The position numbers and the translations under genes are program-made. A stretch of DNA of 64,000 nucleotides from Candidatus Terasakiella magnetica. Its GTDB lineage: Bacteria > Pseudomonadota > Alphaproteobacteria > Rhodospirillales > Terasakiellaceae. Shown piece by piece: positions 8,436 to 15,569 of this stretch. The notes below the pieces were generated by a model. It did no database searches, had not been told where the DNA came from, and worked only from the letters and a program-made list of their open reading frames with translations. Position 1 is the first letter of the stretch, and each line of letters opens with the position of its first letter. Location: the NCBI RefSeq assembly GCF_900093605.1, contig NZ_FLYE01000004.1:1-64000 (forward strand). Direction: 5' to 3'.

Positions 8436-10205
8436 CTAATTAGGCTCAGTAAAACTGGTCTCAATCGTCCTGATGACCGGATAGATGAAATACGTAATTA
8501 AACGACGACGCCCAACACGGATATCCCCTGTTAACAGCATTCCCGGCACAAGCCTAAAGTCTTCTGGCAGATCATGCAGGTTGTTGGCTTGGATCGCAGC
8601 ATGGATACGATAATAAGTCCCTTTTTCACCTGTTAAAGACTCCTCAACCGTATCTTCAGAAATAAAGGTAATTTCGCCTGCGAGATCGCCATGTTTCTGA
8701 TAAGGAATGGCATCAAGCTTTACCGACATTTCAGCCCCTGGATAAAGGTTACTGATATCACGTGGATCAATGTCGATTTCTATGTTCAGCGGTACATTGC
8801 TTGGCACCAAGGTCATGACCGTGGCACCTTCTTTCACCACACCACCTTCATAAAGGTTTTCAAGGGCGATAATCACCCCATCTGCCGGAGCAAGAATTTC
8901 AATGTTTTTACGTTGACGACGAAGCTTGACGAGGCCTTCGCTCTGCGCATCACGTTTATTTGTTGCAGCCGCTAATTTTTCACCAATACTGGAGAACCAT
9001 TCACTCACAAAAGCCTGTTTCTTAGCTTTTAGCGCATTGGTTTCGCCGCGCAATGTATTCATGGAGTTTTGCAGTTCAGTAAGTTCTCGTTCAGCCATTA
9101 AACGTTCATTACGTGCCTGAAGGTAATTAACTTCTGAGCCAATTTGTTTAACAAAGAGGCGCTTTCTTGCTGCTTCAAGTTTTTGCTTAATCTTAAGCTG
9201 TTGCGCTGCCAAGCCAGCATCACTCTTTGCAGATTTCAACTTCAAGGCAATGTTGCGCAAATCCTGATCAAACGAGGTAATACGTGATCGATATTCGTCT
9301 TGACGATTGAGATAGATATCGCGCTGGATACGGCTTGGAATATCTTTGGCAATATCCATACCAAGCTTATTCATCTCTGCTTCAAGCCTGAAAATTTCAG
9401 TATCGAGTTGCTCAACTTCCTGTCTTGCACGGGTTAAATCTGATTGGGCAAAGGTTGCATCCAAGGTGACGAGAACATCACCCTTTTTCACATGTTTCCC
9501 AATCGTGCTATGGAGCTTTTTCACCATGGCACTGCCTGTTGATTGCACCTCAATTGTTGGCACAGTGGTTGTTAAACGACCCCGCGCAGAAACCGTGGTG
9601 TCAATCACCGATAAAGACGCCCAGATAATAAAACCAAAAAACACCCCAAGGATACCCAGAAATGACATACTGATCACGCGGGGTAAGCCCTGATGTTCAA
9701 TCGCTTCTGCACCAGCGCGAAACTCATCGACAATAGCTTCTTCATCGGGTTTCCACAGACGCCACGGTTTTTTATCGCTCTTTATTTCTTTTTGATCACC
9801 TTCGACATCTTTATCAAAGCTGCTGCTTTCTAAGTTTTTATTGGATGTGCGCACATAACTGGCAAGGCGATACATCATGTTCATCGCCACTTCTGGTGCC
9901 TTTTTAATATGGCCCATCAAGGCGGTTTCATCAATTTCTCTCACCACAACATCTGTTACAGCCCGCGCTGAAGCACTGCGTGGTGATTTATCAATAATCG
10001 CCATTTCACCAAACAGCGCGCCTTCTTCAAGGGTTTGAAGAGTAATCAGTTTTCCTGCTGAAAGTTTACAGACCTCAACTGTACCAGAAACAACCACATA
10101 GGCCACATTGCCCACTTCACCTTCTTGGAAGATAAAATCACCCGCCGCATAAGGGCGTTCATTTTTCTTGAGGTCTTCTTGGTTTTGAGGAGACGGTGTA
10201 TTCAT
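8436..10205 (-). CDS. HlyD-family type I secretion adaptor with N-terminal cyclic-nucleotide-binding domain
   Basis: 589 residues. Residues about 18-120 form a cNMP-binding beta-roll with a well-kept phosphate-binding cassette (FGEMAIIDKSPRSASARA, residues 65-82, including Glu67 and Arg76). After a charged linker a single membrane helix spans about residues 177-199, followed by a periplasmic HlyD architecture: lipoyl-like half, long coiled-coil hairpin, second lipoyl half (APADGVIIAL) and beta-barrel. The nucleotide domain would therefore sit in the cytoplasm, in contact with the partner ABC transporter encoded 3 bp upstream. Ordinary HlyD proteins have only a short cytoplasmic N-terminus, so the fusion suggests that export is gated by cAMP or cGMP. 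No TolC gene is nearby. Confidence 0.9.
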   Translation of the reverse strand: MNTPSPQNQEDLKKNERPYAAGDFIFQEGEVGNVAYVVVSGTVEVCKLSAGKLITLQTLEEGALFGEMAIIDKSPRSASARAVTDVVVREIDETALMGHIKKAPEVAMNMMYRLASYVRTSNKNLESSSFDKDVEGDQKEIKSDKKPWRLWKPDEEAIVDEFRAGAEAIEHQGLPRVISMSFLGILGVFFGFIIWASLSVIDTTVSARGRLTTTVPTIEVQSTGSAMVKKLHSTIGKHVKKGDVLVTLDATFAQSDLTRARQEVEQLDTEIFRLEAEMNKLGMDIAKDIPSRIQRDIYLNRQDEYRSRITSFDQDLRNIALKLKSAKSDAGLAAQQLKIKQKLEAARKRLFVKQIGSEVNYLQARNERLMAERELTELQNSMNTLRGETNALKAKKQAFVSEWFSSIGEKLAAATNKRDAQSEGLVKLRRQRKNIEILAPADGVIIALENLYEGGVVKEGATVMTLVPSNVPLNIEIDIDPRDISNLYPGAEMSVKLDAIPYQKHGDLAGEITFISEDTVEESLTGEKGTYYRIHAAIQANNLHDLPEDFRLVPGMLLTGDIRVGRRRLITYFIYPVIRTIETSFTEPN

Positions 10206-10208
10206 GAC

Positions 10209-12503
10209 TTAGGCCTCCTTCTTCGGTGTGGGTTGTGGTGTTTTTCGTCGCGCGCCCCATCCGCGTTTTCTAGGCGGGGTTGATTGAGTGGTTTTTGCTG
10301 TCTGGTCAACTTTTGCAGCCGTTTCAACTTTGGCATTTTCAGGCTCTGGTTTCTCAATTTGGGTTTGAGGCAAGCCAATCAAGTTTAATTCGCGCTTCCA
10401 CATCTCTGCATAAACACCTTTTTTGGCAATCAGGTCCTCATGCTTGCCATTTTCAACCAGATGGCCATCTTTCATCACCAGAATATGGTCACATTCACGC
10501 GCATGAGAAATACGATGCGCAATCACCAGCAAGGTCCGACCGCTGGCGATATCGGGCATTCTCTGACGGACCGCATTTTCCGTATCCAGATCAAAATGGG
10601 CAAAGGCTTCATCCAGTATCAAAATACGCGGATTGCGGATTAAGGCACGCGCCAGCGCGATTTTATGCCTCATCCCGACCGAAAGGTTACTGCCGCCTTC
10701 TTCAATCTGGGTTTCATAACCGTCACTTAACCCATCCACATCCGCATCAAGGCCAACCATCTCCGCCGCCCAGATCACACGGGCAGAACCTGCACCGGGG
10801 AAAGGCTGCATGATATTTTCACGGATTGTGCCTTTAAAGAAATGCGGGGTTTGAGTAACGCACGCCACATTATAGCGCAAATGCGCAAGATCCATTAAGC
10901 GCAAGTCATGACCATCAATGGTCACCGTGCCGTCTTGGGGGCGCACAATGCCTTGGATCATACGCCCAATCGTGGTTTTACCTGAGCCTGTTGGCCCGAC
11001 AATTGCTACCTTTTGGCGTGGTTGAATATTAAAGCTCAAATTATTAAGAGAACGTGCCCCGTCATCATAGCCAAAGTTCACATTATGAAAAGTCACATCA
11101 CCCAAAATTTCTGGCACTTCGCCACGGCGGCGCATTTCACCGCGTGTATTCATGACGGAGCCAATACTATCCACAGCACGGGTCACTTTTTCAATATCTG
11201 TCACCAGTGTTACAAGCTGCACTAAAGGCCCCGTAACCTTACCAGCCAGCATATTAACACCGATCAATACACCCGCACTTAAGTCACCAGCAAAAACCAG
11301 CTGCACCCCAACAAAAATCACCGCAACCGTCATCAATTGTTGCAGGGTTGAGCTGATCTGCTGGGATATGGCATTGGCACTGCCCAGTTTTAAATGGGCA
11401 ACCGTATGATCAGAAATCGCATCTTCCCAATTTTTCTTTTGAACAGGTTCCAGTGCCAGTGTCTTGACTGTTTCAATCCCTGAAATGGAATCCATCAAGA
11501 TGTTTTGCTTTCGCGCATCCGCAGCTGAAGCGCGCTGCAAACGACGTTTTTGCAGTTTTGAGGCAATGATGACATTGGCAGAAATTGCAAAGGAAAATAA
11601 AATCACAACACCGCATAACAACGGGCTGTACATATAAAGGATGGGAATAAACACCATTAAAGAAGTGGCATCCAGCACCGCCCCGAAAAAACGCCCCGTT
11701 AAAGCTTGGCGCAAAGAGATGGTCTGTTGCAGGGTTTTTGAAACTTCTGGAATGGACCTTTTTTGAAAATAGGAAAGCGGTAAATCCAGTAGTTTTGAAA
11801 ACAATTTGGCATTAAGGCGCACATCCACCTTACCAGAGGCAAAGAGCACAATATATTGACGCAAATATCCCAAAAAGCCATTAAATAGATAAGCAATGAT
11901 AATACCGGATGTGATGACATAAAGCGTAGATGTCGCTTCAAAATTCACCACTTTATCAAGCACGATCATGATAAAGACAGCAGGCAGTACTGCAAAGGCA
12001 TGAAGGATTAGGGCGATGACGAGTAATTGCCCCATCAAGGATTTATGGCGAAAATAGCCTGACATCAACCATGAGAAATCAAACGGGCGATCCTCATCAA
12101 AGAAATCATATTTACGCTTTATAAGAATGGCCTGTCCAGCCCAATGTTTTAAAAACGCTTCGCGCTCAACCGTTTCAGCCTGTGGGTTTGCTGCTGCAGG
12201 ATCAATTACAGTCAGCGCTTTAATGGTTTTCTTATCTTCATCAAGCTCAAACCCACTGACCACAACACAGCGCTTATCTTTAAGACGAACAACTAAGGGA
12301 ATGGCATCACTTAATGAGGAAAGCTTATCAAGCCCGAATGTAGCGAGCTTGGCTTTCATGCCATTTTCCTGTGCAATACGAATCAGCACATCATTATCGG
12401 CCTCTTCTTCGCCGATATTAAAGGTATGAACAAGCGTATCCACACTCAACTCAATACCCCGCTGGCGTGCAGCCAGCACCATGCTTTTTAATGCAGTATG
12501 CAT
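10209..12503 (-). CDS. Type I secretion ABC transporter with C39-like domain (HlyB type)
   Basis: 764 residues. Residues about 1-130 resemble a C39 peptidase domain, but the catalytic Cys is missing (the only early Cys lies in the strand KRCVVV), so it is a substrate-binding C39-like domain as in HlyB. A six-helix ABC exporter membrane region follows (about 150-440), then the ATPase: Walker A GPTGSGKTT near residue 503, Walker B ILILDEAFAHFD near 629 and H-loop AHR. The signature reads LSVGM instead of LSGGQ, and the D-loop region is AFAHFD, not ATSALD. A basic, Pro-rich tail ends the protein. It pairs with the downstream HlyD-cNMP adaptor to export an unfolded protein, possibly the RTX adhesin or the acidic repeat protein encoded upstream. 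Confidence 0.9.
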   Translation of the reverse strand: MHTALKSMVLAARQRGIELSVDTLVHTFNIGEEEADNDVLIRIAQENGMKAKLATFGLDKLSSLSDAIPLVVRLKDKRCVVVSGFELDEDKKTIKALTVIDPAAANPQAETVEREAFLKHWAGQAILIKRKYDFFDEDRPFDFSWLMSGYFRHKSLMGQLLVIALILHAFAVLPAVFIMIVLDKVVNFEATSTLYVITSGIIIAYLFNGFLGYLRQYIVLFASGKVDVRLNAKLFSKLLDLPLSYFQKRSIPEVSKTLQQTISLRQALTGRFFGAVLDATSLMVFIPILYMYSPLLCGVVILFSFAISANVIIASKLQKRRLQRASAADARKQNILMDSISGIETVKTLALEPVQKKNWEDAISDHTVAHLKLGSANAISQQISSTLQQLMTVAVIFVGVQLVFAGDLSAGVLIGVNMLAGKVTGPLVQLVTLVTDIEKVTRAVDSIGSVMNTRGEMRRRGEVPEILGDVTFHNVNFGYDDGARSLNNLSFNIQPRQKVAIVGPTGSGKTTIGRMIQGIVRPQDGTVTIDGHDLRLMDLAHLRYNVACVTQTPHFFKGTIRENIMQPFPGAGSARVIWAAEMVGLDADVDGLSDGYETQIEEGGSNLSVGMRHKIALARALIRNPRILILDEAFAHFDLDTENAVRQRMPDIASGRTLLVIAHRISHARECDHILVMKDGHLVENGKHEDLIAKKGVYAEMWKRELNLIGLPQTQIEKPEPENAKVETAAKVDQTAKTTQSTPPRKRGWGARRKTPQPTPKKEA

Positions 12504-12559
12504 AGTCCCTCTAAGAGTCGAATCAACTTATTGATTATTATAGCTATTTTAGATTAGAC

Positions 12560-12593
12560 AAAAAAGGGAGAACTCAAAAAAGAGTTCTCCCTT
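12560..12593 (-). terminator. Terminator of the PPPEGD-repeat gene
   Basis: Perfect 12-bp stem (AAGGGAGAACTC with GAGTTCTCCCTT), 6-nt loop, and on the minus strand a T run. It lies between the repeat-protein gene and the type I exporter gene, so the two are transcribed at least partly separately. Confidence 0.9.
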
Positions 12594-12608
12594 AATTTTG
12601 TACCGACC

Positions 12609-13745
12609 TTAGACGACGTCAGTATCATCCATTTCTGGAGGAGGTGGCATATCGCCTGCCATGTCACCTTCTGGCGGCGGTGGCATATCACCACCCGGTG
12701 GGGGGGCATCCGTCATATGCTCATCCATACTATGTCCCATCGCATCATCAAGGGCTGCCATTTCTGCATCTTGTGGCGGTGGTGGCATATCGCCTTCTGG
12801 CATTGGCGGTGGCGCCATATCCCCGCCCGGTGGTGGCATTGTGCCATCAGTTGGCTGATCAAACATAGGTACATCCCCATCATCTGGGCCTGCTGCAGCT
12901 TGACCATCACCCCAACCACCATCAGTTGGTGGCGCCATATCACCTTCTGGAGGCGGAGCCATATCGCCCTCTGGCGGTGGTGGCATATCACCTTCTGGTG
13001 GTGGCGCCATAGCTTCATCATGATGCTCATGATCATGATGTTCGCCATCACCACCTGCAGCATCTAAACCAGCGCCAAACGCCTCTTCTGGTGAAGCGCC
13101 ATCAGCCATTGCTGTATCAAAGGTTTCTTGAACAGCCGCAGCACCTTCTTCAAATTCTTCCGGTGGAATACCTAAATCTTCTGCTGTTTGCGCAGCTGCG
13201 TCCATAGCTGCGTCCATCGCATCCTGCGGTGTTGCACCATTATCAAGTGCTTCTTTAAAAGCACCACCCGCAGCCTCACCAATCGCATCACCTTCTGGTG
13301 GAGGAGCCATGTCACCCTCTGGCGGAGGAGCCATGTCGCCCTCTGGTGGAGGAGCCATGTCGCCCTCTGGTGGAGGAGCCATGTCGCCTTCTGGTGGAGG
13401 AGCCATGTCGCCTTCTGGTGGAGGAGCCATGTCGCCTTCTGGTGGAGGAGCCATGCCACCCTCTGGGGCGACCGAATCCATTCCCGCACTGAAGGCTTCT
13501 TCGGGTGAAGCTCCATCAGTCATTGCATCATTAAAGGCTGTCTGGAATTCAGTCGCGCCTGCTTCAAACTCTTCTGCTGGCATTCCCATTTCCGTTGCCG
13601 TTGCTTGAGCTGCACCCATTGCCGCATCTAAAGCCTCGTCAGGACTTGCACCATTATCCATTGCATCTTTAAATGCCGCACCTGCCGCCTCGCCAAGTGG
13701 ATCACCTTCCGGTGGCATTGGACCGTCCATATGTTCTTCTGCCAT
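12609..13745 (-). CDS. Acidic repetitive protein with MAPPPEGD array, function unknown
   Basis: 378 residues, strongly acidic, rich in Pro, Met, Gly and Ala, with no Cys, signal peptide or membrane helix. Two similar helical modules (about residues 15-95 and 150-235) each contain two copies of a motif like AFxDAMxxGASPEEA. Between them are seven tandem MAPPPEGD octapeptides; a second, less regular PPPEGDM region follows a His-rich stretch (HHDHEHHD) and continues to the C-terminus, which ends DDTDVV. I do not recognise the family. It lies just upstream of and parallel to the type I exporter genes, and a small or acidic secreted substrate would fit, as the C-terminal acidic-plus-Val ending resembles some type I signals. 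A metal-binding or scaffolding role is equally possible. Confidence 0.8.
   Translation of the reverse strand: MAEEHMDGPMPPEGDPLGEAAGAAFKDAMDNGASPDEALDAAMGAAQATATEMGMPAEEFEAGATEFQTAFNDAMTDGASPEEAFSAGMDSVAPEGGMAPPPEGDMAPPPEGDMAPPPEGDMAPPPEGDMAPPPEGDMAPPPEGDMAPPPEGDAIGEAAGGAFKEALDNGATPQDAMDAAMDAAAQTAEDLGIPPEEFEEGAAAVQETFDTAMADGASPEEAFGAGLDAAGGDGEHHDHEHHDEAMAPPPEGDMPPPPEGDMAPPPEGDMAPPTDGGWGDGQAAAGPDDGDVPMFDQPTDGTMPPPGGDMAPPPMPEGDMPPPPQDAEMAALDDAMGHSMDEHMTDAPPPGGDMPPPPEGDMAGDMPPPPEMDDTDVV
13288..13455 (-). repeat. Seven 24-bp tandem repeats coding for MAPPPEGD
   Basis: Seven head-to-tail 24-bp units begin at 13288 and end at 13455. Some neighbouring units are identical and others differ at one or two silent positions, so the array likely expands and contracts by slippage without breaking the frame. 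It is not a CRISPR array because there are no spacers. Confidence 0.95.
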
Positions 13746-14158
13746 TGTTTTTCCCCGCCGTTATTTATGAATAAGAAAATATCACCTAAATGATATCAAC
13801 AAAAAAAGTCTGCCATATTATTTAGGAAGTGAAAAGGGGTAATACCAGTAGGCAAAAGTATTATATTTCATAGGTTTTATAAAACAGGCAACATCTCATC
13901 ATTGAGTTGAATTTTTCTTGTCATATATTACAAAACATTAAATAACTATTTTTTCTTGTTGATAAAACCCGACTCGAAAAAAGAGGCCTTTATTGTCTGA
14001 AAAGATGATTGTGGCAACGTCAACAATCAGGCAGAATTTAAAAAAAGACATAAAACTTTATTTCGGGCATCTCACCCAAATTGATGACGTATGTTTACAT
14101 AGATTAACATATTGTTTTCATTAAATAACGACTTAGTAGCCAAGGGCCAAGCTGACCA
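13746..14158. other. 413-bp AT-rich intergenic region between divergent genes
   Basis: No gene, RNA or strong hairpin was recognised. It must contain the promoters of the PPPEGD gene (minus) and of the three-gene cyclase operon (plus). I could not single out convincing -35/-10 boxes, and no TGTGA-N6-TCACA palindrome was seen here. Confidence 0.5.
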
Positions 14159-14845
14159 ATGACACAGACCATCACCTATAAATTCTTCGCAGCAAAAGAA
14201 GAAGTCGTTCATATTGATTTGAATTTTGATGACCACACCTTTCAAATCCAGCCTGATCCTGCTGTTGAAAAACCAAGCTGGGCTAAGCTTGAACATCAAA
14301 AATGTTCCAACTGCCCGTTGGGCGCAGATGTTGAATGGTGTCCAACTGCCGTGTCTATCGCCCAGTTCCTCCCACATTTCACAGAGAAGTTTTCTTACGA
14401 GAAAACCGTGATTGAGGTTGAAACGCCTTTGCGCTCTATCATCACGAAATCGACCTTTCAAACCGGTATTGCTTCCCTGCTTGGACTTGTCTGTGCCACA
14501 TCCGGTTGCCCGCACACTAAATTCTTGCGGCCCTTAGCACGTTTTCACCTGCCTTTTGCTAATGAGCAGGAAACGGTTTTTCGCGCCCTTGCGGCCAACC
14601 TGCTTGCCCAATATGTTGAAAATTCCAACAACGGCGGGCAAAAGGCGCTTAACTTTGATGAGCTCAACAAAAACTATGCCCAGCTTTCCATCGTCAATGG
14701 CTTCTTAGCTGAACGTTTGCGCGATGGGGTGGAGCGCGATGCAGCCCTTAATGCCGTGATTATTCTGGATGGGCTTGCACTGATTACACCTGAAAATACG
14801 GATGGTTCATTTGAAGACTTGGAAGATGTATTTGTGGTAGAGTAA
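14159..14845 (+). CDS. Conserved hypothetical protein with CSNCP Cys motif
   Basis: 228 residues, soluble, not recognised. Its N-terminal 40 residues look like beta strands (YKFFAAKEEVVHIDLNFDDHTF). A Cys cluster follows (KCSNCPLGADVEWCPTA, about residues 48-65), and a second pair occurs in VCATSGCPHTKFLRPLARFHLP around residue 117-123, with nearby His residues. This arrangement suggests a bound metal or iron-sulfur centre, but that is inference. The C-terminal half is helical and ends acidic (EDLEDVFVVE). It is the first gene of an apparent operon with the coiled-coil protein (70 bp downstream) and the class III cyclase, so it may be an input or regulatory partner of the cyclase. Confidence 0.7.
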   Translation: MTQTITYKFFAAKEEVVHIDLNFDDHTFQIQPDPAVEKPSWAKLEHQKCSNCPLGADVEWCPTAVSIAQFLPHFTEKFSYEKTVIEVETPLRSIITKSTFQTGIASLLGLVCATSGCPHTKFLRPLARFHLPFANEQETVFRALAANLLAQYVENSNNGGQKALNFDELNKNYAQLSIVNGFLAERLRDGVERDAALNAVIILDGLALITPENTDGSFEDLEDVFVVE

Positions 14846-14915
14846 TTTTCTTAAATGTTTTTTTAAGATTCCTTTGGGATAATTACCAATAATTCCACGT
14901 CCATCTGGATCAAAC

Positions 14916-15569
14916 ATGACAACAAAAGAAGAAAGCGAGCTTTATCAGGCTCAAATCGAAATACGGCATTTAAAGAACACGATTTCTGCGCTTCGTGATG
15001 AACTTGACACGGTCAATGCATCCAAGACAGCAGCCGTGCAAAAAGCCGTGGCCGATGGACATCAGGAACATTTACAACTGCAAAATACCGTTCAGGCCCT
15101 GCGCGACGAGATGGAAGAGGTCCGTCGCCAAATGACTGATGCTGTGCAAAAAGCCAAGGCCGATGCCCATGGCGAGATTGTGCAACTGACCAATACCGCA
15201 CAGGCCCTGCGTGATGAGCTGGAAAATATGCGCACGCAAAAAGATGCTGAAGTGCAGCGCACCTTAGCCGATGGTAAACAAGAAGCAGGCACCCTGATTA
15301 AAACCACGCAAGCCTTGCGTGATGAACTCGAAAACCTAAAACAAGACAAAGATGAAAGCGTACAACGCACAAAAGCCGACGGTCACGGCGAAGCCCTTCA
15401 GCTTCAACGCACCGTTGGGGGTTTGCGCGATGAAATGGAACTGATGAAACATCGTTTTGATGAAGAACGCCAGGAAATGGAAAGTAGCTTTCACGATGAA
15501 AATCAGCAATTACGTGATACAATCACGACCTTAAGGGAATCCTTGGAGGCACAACATGCCGGAAAGTAA
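14916..15569 (+). CDS. Coiled-coil protein built from five 36-residue repeats
   Basis: 217 residues, almost entirely predicted coiled coil, with no signal peptide, Cys or membrane segment. From about residue 27 the protein is five consecutive units of exactly 36 residues, each starting with ALRDE(L/M) or a close variant (ALRDELD, ALRDEME, ALRDELENM, ALRDELENL, GLRDEME), followed by a sixth partial TLRESLE. Thirty-six residues can be written as two heptads plus two hendecads, which implies a regularly changing supercoil. The end overlaps the start of the cyclase gene by 14 bp, indicating translational coupling and probably a physical partnership. Function unknown; a rigid spacer or scaffold for the cyclase is a reasonable guess. 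Confidence 0.8.
   Translation: MTTKEESELYQAQIEIRHLKNTISALRDELDTVNASKTAAVQKAVADGHQEHLQLQNTVQALRDEMEEVRRQMTDAVQKAKADAHGEIVQLTNTAQALRDELENMRTQKDAEVQRTLADGKQEAGTLIKTTQALRDELENLKQDKDESVQRTKADGHGEALQLQRTVGGLRDEMELMKHRFDEERQEMESSFHDENQQLRDTITTLRESLEAQHAGK

Noticed and set aside
13288-13455. CRISPR-like array of short direct repeats
   Set aside because: Units are contiguous with no spacers, in frame, and code for MAPPPEGD; no cas genes are present.
12609-13745. Several long open frames on both strands within the PPPEGD-repeat gene
   Set aside because: The 24-bp period keeps all frames open. Only the minus-strand frame has a good start, a matching terminator and diverse flanking modules.
13746-14158. 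Inverted repeat ATTGT...ACAAT as an operator
   Set aside because: Only five bases per arm match and the centre is not symmetric; easily due to chance in AT-rich DNA.
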